NCBI GenBank assembly: GCA_037385045.1
Contig: JARRNJ010000034.1
Location: forward strand, 1-22,828
DNA: 22,828 nt
DNA from: JARRNJ01 sp037385045
GTDB taxonomy: Bacteria > Pseudomonadota > Gammaproteobacteria > JASBUN01
Direction of reading: 5' to 3'
Part shown: in pieces, positions 14,463-22,828 of the stretch
How the letters are laid out: each line of letters opens with the position of its first letter
How positions within the stretch are numbered: the first letter of the stretch is position 1
Program-made: the position numbers and the translations under genes
Notes under the pieces: generated by a model
What the model was told of the DNA's origin: nothing
Database searches by the model: none
The model's input: the letters and a program-made list of their open reading frames with translations, nothing else

Positions 14463-17021
14463 ATGACGGGCACCTGTTATTCACTGGAAGTGCAACCCAA
14501 CATTCCCGAACGGCTCTCGCGCCTGACGGAGTTGGCCAACGATCTCCTGTACAGCTGGGATCGCCAGGTTCGCGGCCTGTTTTTCCGGCTCGATTCCGGA
14601 CTCTGGGAGCGGTGCGGCCACAACCCCAAGGTGTTCTTGCGCCGGGTGTCCCAACAGCGCCTGGATGAAGCGGCGCAGGACCGCATCTTTCTCGAGGACT
14701 ACCACCGGGCGCTGTCGGTTTATGACACCTACCATCAGGACCATATGCTGCCGGTGGTCCAGGAGCACCTCGACCCGGCGCAGGACCTGGTCGCCTATTT
14801 CTGCGCCGAATTCGGCTTTCACGAAAGCCTGCCGATTTATTCCGGCGGTCTGGGAATTCTCGCCGGGGACCACTGCAAAGCCGCCAGCGACCTGTACCTG
14901 CCGTTCGTCGCCGTAGGGCTGCTCTATCGTCAGGGTTATTTCACCCAGACAATCGACGGCTACGGCAACCAGGTGGCCCACTACACACCGACCAACTTTG
15001 CCGACCTGCCGATCGAGCCGGCACGGGACAAACAGGGCGCCGACATTCATGTGTGCATCGACATGGACGAGCGCCAGGTCGTGCTGAAGGTCTGGCAAGC
15101 AAAGGCCGGCCATATCACTCTGTATCTGCTCGACAGCGACCTGCCGCAAAACCAGGAGCAGGATCGCTCGATAACTTATCAGCTCTACGGCGGCGACAGC
15201 ACCACCCGCGTGCAGCAGGAGATCGTCCTCGGTATCGGCGGCGTACGCGCCCTGCGCGCCCTGGGCCTGAACCCGAACGCCTGGCATATCAACGAGGGCC
15301 ACGCGGCATTCCAGGTCCTCGAGCGCTGCCGCGAACATGTTGCCGCCGGGCTTGATTTCGACGGTGCACTGGAACTGGTCGCCGCGGCAACGGTGTTCAC
15401 CACCCACACACCGGTGGCGGCCGGGCACGATATCTTTCCCCACGACCTGGTCCTGGACCATCTCAAGGCGTTCATCAAAAAACTGGGCGTGGACCAGCAG
15501 CGTTTCCTGCAACTCGGCGAAGGCGCCGACAGTCACAGCGGATTCAACATGACCGCGCTGGCGCTGCGCGGGTCGCGGTTCCACAACGGGGTCAGCCGCA
15601 TCCATGGCGGGGTCGCCTCCCAGATGGAACAATATGTCTGGCCGCAAGTGCCGCCGCCTGAAAACCCGATCCGCTACGTCACCAACGGCGTACATGTGCC
15701 CACCTTCCTGGCCCGCGAATGGGTCAACATGTTCGACATGCGCTTCGGCGGCGAGTGGCGCAACGAACTGCTCAACGAGGGCTACTGGGAGCGGATCGAC
15801 GAGATTCCCGACCATTCCTTCTGGAGCCTGCGCCAGTCACTGAAATCGGAGCTGATGCAGGACGTGCACCAACGCATCACGCTGCAGTTGCAGCGCCAAC
15901 ACAGCAGCGCTGCCCAGACCGAGCGCTTGACGCGCTACCTGAATCCGGACATCACCGATGTGTTGATCATCGGTTTCGCCCGCCGCTTCGCCACCTACAA
16001 GCGGGCCACGCTGCTGTTTTCCGATCCCGAGCGCCTGGCGCGGCTGCTCAACGACCCCGAGCGCCCGGTGCTGTTGATGTTCGCCGGCAAGGCCCACCCC
16101 AACGACATGCCGGGCCAGCACCTCATCCAGGTGATCCACGAATTCTCGCGGCGTCCGGAGTTCGAGGGCCGGATTCTCATGCTCGAGGGCTACGATCTGG
16201 CTTTGGCCCGCAAGCTGGTCACCGGCGTCGACGTCTGGCTCAACAACCCCGAATACCCGTTGGAAGCGAGCGGAACCTCCGGGCAGAAGGCCGGCATCAA
16301 CGGCGTCATCAACCTGTCGGTGCTCGACGGCTGGTGGGCGGAGGGCTACGACGGCGGCAACGGCTGGGCGATCACGCCGCACGGCCCGGAGCACGATGCG
16401 GCCTACCGTAATCGCGAGGAATCGCGCGAGCTGCTTGACATCCTGGAACGGGAAGTGGTGCCGTTGTATTTCGACCGCAACGGCCACGGCTATTCGGAAG
16501 GCTGGGTGCACAAGTCGAAGGCCTCCATGCGCACGCTGCTGCCCCACTTCAATTCCCAGCGCATGGCCATGGACTACGTGCGCGGCTATTACGGCGCGGC
16601 CGTCCGACAAAGCGCCCGCCTGGGCAGCACCGGCGCCAACCCGGCCCGCACCCTGGCCAAGTGGAAAAAGAAGATCCGCGAGGTCTGGCACAAGGTGCGC
16701 ATCCGCCGGCTCGACCAAGCCGCTGCAGCCATTAAAGCCGGCCGGTCGCTGCCGATCCAGGTCGCCGCCAACCTGGACAAGCTCAGCCCGGAAGACGTCA
16801 TGGTTGAATGCCTGGTGGGAGTCGAAACCGAGAACGGCGAGTTCGTGCTGCACCAGTCCTATCCGCTGCAGTCGCGCGGAACGAACGCCGAGGGCGAAAC
16901 GTTGTTCGCGCTTGAGCTGGAACCGCCGCTGTCGGGGCTGCAGTTCTACAAGCTGCGCATCTATCCCCACCACGAACTGCTGAGCCATCCGCTGGAAACC
17001 GGCTGCATGGTGTGGCTATAG
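14463..17021 (+). CDS. glgP: Alpha-glucan phosphorylase (GlgP, short bacterial/archaeal type)
   Basis: It phosphorolyses alpha-1,4-glucan ends to glucose-1-phosphate with PLP. The 852-residue product has the N-terminal domain of the alpha-glucan family phosphorylases (EVQPNIPERLSRLTELANDLLYSWD). It then has CAEFGFHESLPIYSGGLGILAGDH, WHINEGHAAF, THTPVAAGHD and RRFATYKRA. The PLP-lysine region is EASGTSGQK with K609, followed by AGINGVINLSVLDGWWAEGYDG. It is closer to Thermus/Thermotoga-like phosphorylases than to E. coli GlgP, whose motif reads EASGTGNMK. The start at ATG 14463 gives the family N-terminus, though the ribosome site is weak and the frame opens upstream. The 256-nt gap before it holds a palindrome AACAATTGTT (14305-14314) and no clear promoter. 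It converges on malQ. Confidence 0.93.
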   Translation: MTGTCYSLEVQPNIPERLSRLTELANDLLYSWDRQVRGLFFRLDSGLWERCGHNPKVFLRRVSQQRLDEAAQDRIFLEDYHRALSVYDTYHQDHMLPVVQEHLDPAQDLVAYFCAEFGFHESLPIYSGGLGILAGDHCKAASDLYLPFVAVGLLYRQGYFTQTIDGYGNQVAHYTPTNFADLPIEPARDKQGADIHVCIDMDERQVVLKVWQAKAGHITLYLLDSDLPQNQEQDRSITYQLYGGDSTTRVQQEIVLGIGGVRALRALGLNPNAWHINEGHAAFQVLERCREHVAAGLDFDGALELVAAATVFTTHTPVAAGHDIFPHDLVLDHLKAFIKKLGVDQQRFLQLGEGADSHSGFNMTALALRGSRFHNGVSRIHGGVASQMEQYVWPQVPPPENPIRYVTNGVHVPTFLAREWVNMFDMRFGGEWRNELLNEGYWERIDEIPDHSFWSLRQSLKSELMQDVHQRITLQLQRQHSSAAQTERLTRYLNPDITDVLIIGFARRFATYKRATLLFSDPERLARLLNDPERPVLLMFAGKAHPNDMPGQHLIQVIHEFSRRPEFEGRILMLEGYDLALARKLVTGVDVWLNNPEYPLEASGTSGQKAGINGVINLSVLDGWWAEGYDGGNGWAITPHGPEHDAAYRNREESRELLDILEREVVPLYFDRNGHGYSEGWVHKSKASMRTLLPHFNSQRMAMDYVRGYYGAAVRQSARLGSTGANPARTLAKWKKKIREVWHKVRIRRLDQAAAAIKAGRSLPIQVAANLDKLSPEDVMVECLVGVETENGEFVLHQSYPLQSRGTNAEGETLFALELEPPLSGLQFYKLRIYPHHELLSHPLETGCMVWL

Positions 17022-17082
17022 GGCGGCGCTGGGCGGCGGACCAAGCCTCGCGGAAGCGCCGCGCTACGCACCCGCACCCTGT

Positions 17083-18573
17083 TCACTGGCCGGGAGTACG
17101 GCCGTAGGTCGCGCTCAGAGCGTGCAGGCGTCCCGCCAAGTCCTCCGGTACCTGCTGCCAGTGAAAACCCCACCCCCAATTGCCCTCGGTAACGCCGGGC
17201 ACGTTCATCCGGTGCTCATCGCCGAGGGCGAGCACGTCCTGCATGGGCACCATGGCCAGCCGCGCCACGGACTCGTAGGCGGCGCGGATCAGCGGCCATG
17301 GCATGTCCTCGCCAGGATAGCCGAGATACGCCTGCACGTGCTCACGATCCTTCGGTTTGAGACCGTTGAACCAGCCGACCGTCGTATTGTTGTCGTGGGT
17401 CCCGGTGTACACCACGTAGTCCGGCTCGTGGTTGTGGGGCAGATAGGGATTCGCCGAACCGCCGTCGAAGGCGAACTGCAGCACCTTCATGCCCGGAAAA
17501 CCGAACTTGTGCCGCAGCTGGTCCACTTCCGCGGTGATCACGCCCAGGTCTTCGGCCACCAGCGGCAATGGATCAATGCTCGCCTGCAGCGCCGTGAACA
17601 GCGCGTCGCCCGGCGCGTTGACCCAGCGCCCCTCCATCGCCGTCTCGGCGCCGGCGGGAATCTCCCAATAGGCTTCGAAGCCTCGAAAGTGGTCGATGCG
17701 CACCAGATCGAACAACTCCAGTTGGTGCTCGATGCGTCTGCGCCACCATTCGAAACCGTTTTGCTGCATGCGGTCCCAACGGTAGTGGGGATTGCCCCAG
17801 TACTGGCCGGTGGCGGAGAAGTAGTCCGGCGGCACCCCGGCCACGGTCAGCGCCCGGCCGTGGTCATCCAGGGTGAAATAGTGGCGCCGCGCCCAGACTT
17901 CGGCGCTGTCGTGGGCGACAAAAATGGGCAGGTCGCCGAACAGCAGCACGCCGTGCTCGTTGGCATAGCGCTTGAGCTCCAGCCACTGGCGGTGGAACAC
18001 GAACTGGGTGAAACAGGTGCGCTCGATCACCGGCGCCAACCGCTGGCGGGCCTTGTCCAGGGCCTTGGCCTGGCGGTCGCGCAGGGCAGCCGGCCACTCC
18101 AGCCAGCTGGATCGGTCATGCTCGATCCGCAACGCCTGATACAGACTGTAGTCATCCAGCCAGTAGCAATTGTGCTGGCGGAACTCGTCGTAGGCGTGCC
18201 GCTCTTGCGGCGACGCGCGGTCACTGAACCGCTTACATGCCTCGGCGATCAGCTGATCGCGCCGATCCAGGTCGTCGCGCGCCTCATCTTCGGGCGCCGC
18301 TTCCAGCCAGCCGGCCGCTGCCAGGCCCTCCAGGCTGATCAGCGCATGCCGGCCGGCGAACACCGACAGGCACTGATAGGGCGAGCGGTCATTGTGCGTC
18401 GGCCCGAGCGGCAGTGTCTGCCAGACCGTCTGTCCCGCCGCCGCCATGAACTCCACGAACCGGTAGGCATCCGGCCCGAGCCCGCCGCCCGGCAGCGAAG
18501 TGGGGTGCAACAAAAGTCCGGCCCGGCGCCGCTTCAACAACGCGTCGGGTGCACCCTCGCGGGCATCGGTCAT
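17083..18573 (-). CDS. malQ: 4-alpha-glucanotransferase (amylomaltase, GH77)
   Basis: MalQ disproportionates malto-oligosaccharides, transferring glucan segments between chains. The product has 496 residues. The catalytic residues are recognisable: D294 nucleophile in LVRIDHFRGFEAYWE, E341 acid/base in LVAEDLGVIT, and D394 in YTGTHDNNT. Also typical are AGLLLHPTSLPGG, the SPYQCLSVFAG substrate loop, FGDLPIFVAHDSAEVWA and the end GNWGWGF. The ATG at 18573 is preceded by GAGGAG. It is last of the glgC-GH57-malQ run, 31 nt after the GH57 gene. The 61-nt gap to glgP has an eight-bp GC hairpin without a T-tract. The likely job is to lengthen short glucans so that GlgP can use them. Confidence 0.95.
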   Translation of the reverse strand: MTDAREGAPDALLKRRRAGLLLHPTSLPGGGLGPDAYRFVEFMAAAGQTVWQTLPLGPTHNDRSPYQCLSVFAGRHALISLEGLAAAGWLEAAPEDEARDDLDRRDQLIAEACKRFSDRASPQERHAYDEFRQHNCYWLDDYSLYQALRIEHDRSSWLEWPAALRDRQAKALDKARQRLAPVIERTCFTQFVFHRQWLELKRYANEHGVLLFGDLPIFVAHDSAEVWARRHYFTLDDHGRALTVAGVPPDYFSATGQYWGNPHYRWDRMQQNGFEWWRRRIEHQLELFDLVRIDHFRGFEAYWEIPAGAETAMEGRWVNAPGDALFTALQASIDPLPLVAEDLGVITAEVDQLRHKFGFPGMKVLQFAFDGGSANPYLPHNHEPDYVVYTGTHDNNTTVGWFNGLKPKDREHVQAYLGYPGEDMPWPLIRAAYESVARLAMVPMQDVLALGDEHRMNVPGVTEGNWGWGFHWQQVPEDLAGRLHALSATYGRTPGQ

Positions 18574-18604
18574 AAATCGGTCTCCTCAGTGGGTCGACAA
18601 GGTG

Positions 18605-20317
18605 CTATCCGGTGGCCTGCACACCGGGACGCATTACGCCGCCCTGTGCCGGCGCCCCGCCGCCGGACGTGAAGGCATGGTCGAGATATTCGGGCGGCGG
18701 CTGTCCCAGCAACTCGTACAGCCGCCGCAGATGAACCCGGAACAAATGGTCGAAATCGCGCACCGAATCGGCGGGGTTGTCGTCACCGAACCACCAGAAC
18801 CAATCGGAGCCCTCGCAGATCGCCAGCTGCTGGCGAGCCTGCGCCAAGGCCTCGCCGGACAGCGCGGCACCGCCGACGGCCTCGTCGAAGGCCCGCTTGG
18901 CCTCGCCGAGCATGTCCCAGGCGCGGTTCTTGTCCTGGTGGCCGATCCAGGTGGTAAAGGTTCCGTAGACCCAGCTTCCGGCAACCAAACCCTTCAAGCG
19001 GCGCCGCTTGATACGTTGATCGAGGCAGGCGGCGAATGTGGTCAATTCCAGCTGCGGATGTTCGGCCAAGTTCCGGTACAGCGCACGCAGAAAATAGTAG
19101 CCGTTGTCGGGGTAGTACTCCCAGGCGTTCTCGCCGTCGAGAATGATCGGCACCACAGCCTCCGGGCTACCGCCGCAGGCAAGGGCGATATTCTCCAGAT
19201 TATGCACCAGGTTGGCCACCGCATCGTCGGCATGCCAGGTGGCGAACTTGAAGCCGATCTGGTCCGAGAGCCCGTCATCACGAAAGAAACACGCCAAGGC
19301 ACTGTCGCGCAGATGATAGGCGCGATGCAGGCAGCGTATTTCGGCTTCGTGCTGCGGATGGTAACGGTCGAGACTGTTGCGCAGGACCTGACCGCCGGTA
19401 GCCGCCCATTTGAAGCCGTGCTGCTCGAGCAATTGCAGGGTATCAGTGCAGACTCCGCCCTCGGCCGGCCAGCAGCCCTGCGGGCGGAAGCCGAAATGGC
19501 TCTCGAACGTCCGCAATGCTTCCTCGATGTGCCAGCGCGCCCGCGCGCGGCCACCGGGGTACGCCTCCATTTCCGGAAGCACCAAGTCGGGTACCGCCTG
19601 GCGCGCCGCCGACAGATCCAGCAGCAGCGGCATGATCGGATGGGCGTAGGGCGTCACCGATAATTCCACCTGCCCCGCCTCGGCCAGGGCGCGATAGCGC
19701 GGTACGATCCCGGACAGCAGCTGGCCGATCAGCTCCAGCAGCGCTCGGCGGTCGATAGCAGTGAAGCCTTCGCCCTGCTCCTGCATGGCTTTTACCCAGT
19801 CGTTGCTGCGGCGTACCGTCTCTCCCAGCCATGCCAGGTGATACCACATCAGCAGATCGAACAGGAATTGGTCGGAGACGTAGGCCGCATGGTCCGGATG
19901 CGACAGCAGCCATTGCCCCAGGTCCGCCAACTTGCGGTAGGCGGGAAACCGGTCGATCAAACGCGACTCGTTCGCGCGCAGGCAGGCGCCCACCAGGGCG
20001 GCGCGTTTGGGCGCCGCGCCGGGCAAGGCCGCCGCGGCCAGGGCGTTGAGCAACGGATCGGGTATCGGCGTCCCATCGTTCAGGGACCGTTGAACGGCGC
20101 CGGCGTAATCGTCGAGCTGCTCCAGCAGCGTCGGGGTGAAATTCACCACCGCCCGCGCTTCCGGCAGCGCCTCCAGGTGGGCGGCCATGTCGACGTAATC
20201 CTTGATTCCGTGGAGATAGGTCCAGGGCAGCCGGTATTGACCGTGGCCGGGGTCCCGATAGGCCGGCTGATGCATATGCCAGCACAGCACCACCTTCAAC
20301 GAACCGTCAACGGACAT
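18605..20317 (-). CDS. Glycoside hydrolase family 57 protein (alpha-amylase/glucanotransferase-like)
   Basis: This 570-residue GH57 enzyme acts on alpha-glucans by a retaining mechanism. All five conserved regions can be placed: WHMHQP at 13-18, PYAHPIMPLL at 223-232, GCWPAEGG with probable nucleophile E286, ILDGENAWE with probable acid/base D394, and TWIGHQDKNRAW at 456-467. A C-terminal helical region carries SDWFWWFGDDN, common in this GH57 branch. Whether it is an amylase, a 4-alpha-glucanotransferase or a branching enzyme cannot be decided by motifs. The start ATG 20317 overlaps the end of glgC by 11 bp and has AGGT upstream, so translational coupling is likely. Context implies glycogen remodelling in the cytoplasm; no signal peptide is seen. 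Confidence 0.9.
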   Translation of the reverse strand: MSVDGSLKVVLCWHMHQPAYRDPGHGQYRLPWTYLHGIKDYVDMAAHLEALPEARAVVNFTPTLLEQLDDYAGAVQRSLNDGTPIPDPLLNALAAAALPGAAPKRAALVGACLRANESRLIDRFPAYRKLADLGQWLLSHPDHAAYVSDQFLFDLLMWYHLAWLGETVRRSNDWVKAMQEQGEGFTAIDRRALLELIGQLLSGIVPRYRALAEAGQVELSVTPYAHPIMPLLLDLSAARQAVPDLVLPEMEAYPGGRARARWHIEEALRTFESHFGFRPQGCWPAEGGVCTDTLQLLEQHGFKWAATGGQVLRNSLDRYHPQHEAEIRCLHRAYHLRDSALACFFRDDGLSDQIGFKFATWHADDAVANLVHNLENIALACGGSPEAVVPIILDGENAWEYYPDNGYYFLRALYRNLAEHPQLELTTFAACLDQRIKRRRLKGLVAGSWVYGTFTTWIGHQDKNRAWDMLGEAKRAFDEAVGGAALSGEALAQARQQLAICEGSDWFWWFGDDNPADSVRDFDHLFRVHLRRLYELLGQPPPEYLDHAFTSGGGAPAQGGVMRPGVQATG

Positions 20318-21578
20318 GGTGCAGTACCTGGCCCAACATCTCCGGCGTCACCAGAACCACGCCGCCGGAGGTGACATGGTAGCGTTTGGCGTCTTCCTGG
20401 GCGTTTTCACCGATCACCGTACCCGGCGGGATGTCGCACCCTTCCTCAATGACGGCCCGCCGCACGCGGCAACGCTCACCGATGGACACATCCGGCAGCA
20501 CCACCGAATCGGTGACCTCCGAGTAGGCTTCCACCCGCACGTTGGAGAACAGCAGCGAATGACGCACGGTGGCGCCGGAAATAACGCAGCCGCCCGAGAC
20601 CATGGAGTCCACCGCCATGCCCCTGCGCCCTTCGTCGTCGAACACGAACTTGGCCGGCGGCGCCTGCTCCTGATAGGTCCAGATGGGCCATTCCTGATCG
20701 TAGAGGTTCAACTCCGGCGTCACGCCAATCAACTCCAGGTTCGCTTCCCAGAATGCGTCGACCGTCCCCACGTCGCGCCAGTAGGCCTCGCCGTGGGTGA
20801 GCGGGTCGCGAAACGGGTAGGCAAACACCTGATATTTGCCGATCCCATAGGGGATGATGTCCTTGCCGAAATCGTGGCTGGAGACTGCGGTGTCAGCGTC
20901 ACGGATCAACTGCTCGTAAAGGAACTGGGTATTGAACACGTAAATGCCCATGGATGCCAGCGCCCGGTCCGTTGAGCCGGGCATCGGCTTCGGCTCGGCG
21001 GGCTTCTCCTGAAAATCCACCACCCGGTTCTCATCGTCGACGCCCATGACGCCGAAACTGCTGGCCCGCTCCAGCGGCACGCCGATGCAGCCCACGGTCA
21101 TATCGGCGTTGTTTTCCACGTGTTGGGCGATCATGGCACCGTAGTCCATTTTGTAGATGTGATCACCGGCCAGCACCAGCACATAATCCGGATCATGATT
21201 GCGGATGATGTCCAGGTTCTGGTATACGGCGTCCGCGGTGCCGCTGTACCACGACGTCTCGTCGACACGCTGCTGGGCCGGCAGCAACTCCACGAACTCG
21301 CCGAATTCACCGCGCAGGAAACTCCAGCCACGCTGGATGTGCAGAATCAGCGAGTGCGCCTTGTATTGGGTGAGGACGCCGACCCGGCGGATTCCCGAGT
21401 TGAAGCAATTGGAAAGGGGGAAATCGATGATCTGGAACTTGCCCCCGAACGGCACCGACGGCTTGGACCGCCACAGCGTCAGGTCCTTGAGACGCGATCC
21501 GCGTCCGCCGGCCAGGATCAGGGCCAATGTGTTACGGGTAAGCAGACTGACGAAACGCGGCGTACGGTACGTAGGCAT
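20307..21578 (-). CDS. glgC: Glucose-1-phosphate adenylyltransferase (ADP-glucose pyrophosphorylase)
   Basis: GlgC makes ADP-glucose from ATP and glucose-1-phosphate, the committed step of glycogen synthesis. It has 423 residues. The nucleotidyltransferase domain holds LALILAGGRGSRLKDLT at about 18-34, KPSVPFGGKFQIIDFPLSNC, ETSWYSGTADAVYQN, LVLAGDHIYKMDYG and VDFQEKPAEP. A C-terminal left-handed helix (SVVLPDVSIGERCRVRRAVIEEGC) follows. KAHSLI and the N-terminal arginine-rich arm are usual allosteric features in enteric homologues. The ATG at 21578 has AAGGAG 11 bases upstream. It is first of the minus-strand operon, divergent from glgB across 174 nt whose AT-rich stretch (about 21625-21650) probably holds promoters. 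Confidence 0.96.
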   Translation of the reverse strand: MPTYRTPRFVSLLTRNTLALILAGGRGSRLKDLTLWRSKPSVPFGGKFQIIDFPLSNCFNSGIRRVGVLTQYKAHSLILHIQRGWSFLRGEFGEFVELLPAQQRVDETSWYSGTADAVYQNLDIIRNHDPDYVLVLAGDHIYKMDYGAMIAQHVENNADMTVGCIGVPLERASSFGVMGVDDENRVVDFQEKPAEPKPMPGSTDRALASMGIYVFNTQFLYEQLIRDADTAVSSHDFGKDIIPYGIGKYQVFAYPFRDPLTHGEAYWRDVGTVDAFWEANLELIGVTPELNLYDQEWPIWTYQEQAPPAKFVFDDEGRRGMAVDSMVSGGCVISGATVRHSLLFSNVRVEAYSEVTDSVVLPDVSIGERCRVRRAVIEEGCDIPPGTVIGENAQEDAKRYHVTSGGVVLVTPEMLGQVLHHVR

Positions 21579-21683
21579 ACGGCGGGTGACTCCTTGACTC
21601 TGGTCCGCGGTTGTTCAACGACGCTGTTATTGCATCTAATATTTATCACAGATTCGGCGACTACGCCCGTTGTGCTATTCTGC

Positions 21684-21731
21684 ATGACAATGGTTTTCGA
21701 TATGCCCGGTCCGGGCGTTGCCAGCACTTGA
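21684..21731 (+). CDS. Possible 15-residue upstream peptide in the glgB leader
   Basis: ATG at 21684 opens a 15-codon frame (MTMVFDMPGPGVAST) ending in TGA at 21729-21731. It is in the same frame as glgB. Its first ten bases, ATGACAATGG, are repeated exactly at the glgB start 69 nt later. No ribosome site is evident for either. It could be a leader peptide, a relic of an earlier glgB start, or chance. Confidence 0.2.
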   Translation: MTMVFDMPGPGVAST

Positions 21732-21752
21732 CAAGACAGGTCTCGGTCCCAC

Positions 21753-22828
21753 ATGACAATGGAATTACAACGAGCACCCAGCGCCATCGCGCCCGACCTG
21801 CAGCGGCATCTGGAACTGCTCGAAAATGCCCGTCACTACGACCCGTTTGCGGTGCTGGGCCCACATGAAGACGGCGGCGAGCGCGTGATCCGCGCCTACC
21901 TGCCGGAGGCGGCGCGGGCGCGGCTGGACGTCGAAGGCGGGCCGGCCATGGAGCGGCTGGCAAACAGCGACCTGTTCCAATGGCGCGGTGCCGGCGCCCA
22001 GGTGCCCGAGCACTACCGCATCCGCTGGTACGACCGCGCCGGCGGCGAGCATGTCGCCTGCGACCCGTATTGTTTTGCGCCGCAGTTGCCGGATTTCGAC
22101 CTCTACCTGTTCGGCGAGGGCCGCCACCTGCACGTCTACCGGTTCCTGGGGGCTCATCCGCACACCATCGACGGCATTGCCGGGGTGCTGTTCGCAGTCT
22201 GGGCACCGGGCGCCGAACGGGTCAGCGTGGTCGGCAACTTCAATCACTGGGACGGGCGCCGGCATCCGATGCGGGTGCGGGGCAACAGCGGTGTCTGGGA
22301 GCTGTTCCTGCCGGGCCTGGATGCCGGCGAACTCTACAAGTTCGAAATCCGCAACCGCGCCCACGGCACCATCCACCTGAAGACGGATCCATACGGTAGG
22401 CGCTTCGAAATGCGTCCGGCCACCGCCGCGGTGGTGGAACCGGACGACAGCGGGTTCGGCTGGGGGGACCAGGCCTGGCTCGACCACCGCGCGGCCGCCG
22501 ACTGGCTGCACGTGCCCATGTCCATGTACGAGGTGCACCTGGGCTCCTGGCAGCGCGACGAGGCAGGGAATTTCCTCAACTACCGCGACCTGGCTCATCG
22601 CTTGGTGGACTACGTCAAGGAGTTGGGCTTCACCCACATCGAGCTGTTGCCGGTGACCGAACATCCGCTCGATGCGTCCTGGGGCTACCAGACGGTGGGC
22701 TATTTCGCTCCCACCAGCCGCTACGGCTCGCCTGACGACTTCCGCTACTTCGTCGACTACTGCCACCGCCACAACATCGGCGTGCTGCTGGACTGGGCGC
22801 CGGGGCATTTCCCCAAGGACGCTCACGG
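21753..22828 (+). CDS. glgB: 1,4-alpha-glucan branching enzyme GlgB, 3' end beyond window
   Basis: GlgB creates alpha-1,6 branches in glycogen. The visible 358 codons cover about half of a usual 730-residue enzyme. The N-terminal domain has DPFAVLGPH, then RFLGAHPHTIDGIAGVLFAVWAPGAERVSVVGNFNHWDGRRHPM (the CBM48-like module). LYKFEI and LKTDPYG follow, and the start of the GH13 barrel is seen: MYEVHLGSWQRD, ELGFTHIELLPVTEHP, SWGYQTVGYFAPTSRYG and DWAPGHFP. The catalytic Asp/Glu lie beyond the edge. Translation may start at 21753 or at the second ATG 21759 (MTMELQRAP). A TGA at 21729 blocks any longer start, and the ribosome site is weak. It is divergent from glgC. Confidence 0.95.
   Translation, partial: MTMELQRAPSAIAPDLQRHLELLENARHYDPFAVLGPHEDGGERVIRAYLPEAARARLDVEGGPAMERLANSDLFQWRGAGAQVPEHYRIRWYDRAGGEHVACDPYCFAPQLPDFDLYLFGEGRHLHVYRFLGAHPHTIDGIAGVLFAVWAPGAERVSVVGNFNHWDGRRHPMRVRGNSGVWELFLPGLDAGELYKFEIRNRAHGTIHLKTDPYGRRFEMRPATAAVVEPDDSGFGWGDQAWLDHRAAADWLHVPMSMYEVHLGSWQRDEAGNFLNYRDLAHRLVDYVKELGFTHIELLPVTEHPLDASWGYQTVGYFAPTSRYGSPDDFRYFVDYCHRHNIGVLLDWAPGHFPKDAH

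Noticed and set aside
17023..17062. GCGGCGCT/AGCGCCGC repeat between glgP and malQ as a bidirectional terminator
   Set aside because: The loop is about 24 nt and no T-run follows, so it does not meet the criteria for an intrinsic terminator, although the convergent position is suggestive.
17122..18672. 516-codon open frame on the plus strand opposite malQ
   Set aside because: malQ on the other strand retains every catalytic motif. The long antisense frame is a by-product of high third-position GC.

Overview
The window reads as a conserved, GC-rich chromosomal segment from a gammaproteobacterium. Three syntenies support this: trmJ-cysE-iscRSUA-hscBA with suhB divergent from trmJ, queA-tgt-yajC-secD-secF, and a GlgB/GlgC/GlgP glycogen locus. 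The protein sequences would fit a Chromatiales- or Ectothiorhodospira-like autotroph, but that placement is a guess from gene order and composition.

Layout. (1) 1-6296, minus strand: tRNA methyltransferase trmJ, serine acetyltransferase cysE, then the ISC iron-sulfur assembly operon iscR-iscS-iscU-iscA-hscB-hscA. hscA is cut by the left edge. A near-consensus IscR type 1 operator with an embedded -35 lies between cysE and iscR. CysE makes O-acetylserine for cysteine, IscS takes sulfur from cysteine, IscU/IscA/HscBA build and transfer clusters, and IscR senses cluster supply. (2) 6357-8278, plus strand: suhB diverges from trmJ, followed by two small unrecognised genes. One encodes a two-helix membrane protein with five N-terminal cysteines. 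A dispersed-type palindromic repeat closes the region. (3) 8319-13921, minus strand: queA, tgt, yajC, secD, secF, i.e. queuosine tRNA modification plus the Sec accessory complex. (4) 13972-14206, plus strand: a good sigma-70 promoter, a structured leader of about 114 nt and tRNA-Leu(CAA) with an encoded CCA. (5) 14463-22828: the alpha-glucan locus. glgP (+) converges on malQ, a GH57 gene and glgC (one minus-strand operon). glgC diverges from glgB (+), which runs off the right edge.

In the glycogen locus GlgC makes ADP-glucose, GlgB branches the polymer, GlgP phosphorolyses it, and MalQ plus the GH57 enzyme probably rework short glucans. No glycogen synthase (glgA) or debranching enzyme (glgX) is visible; either could lie beyond glgB.

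No CRISPR array, insertion sequence, prophage or defence island was seen. Most of the window is well-understood housekeeping DNA. The points worth a second look are the small cysteine-rich membrane gene and its palindromic promoter, the GH57 gene in the glgC operon, the IscR operator, the in-frame duplicated start region before glgB, the leaderless-looking queA start, and the long structured leader before the tRNA.
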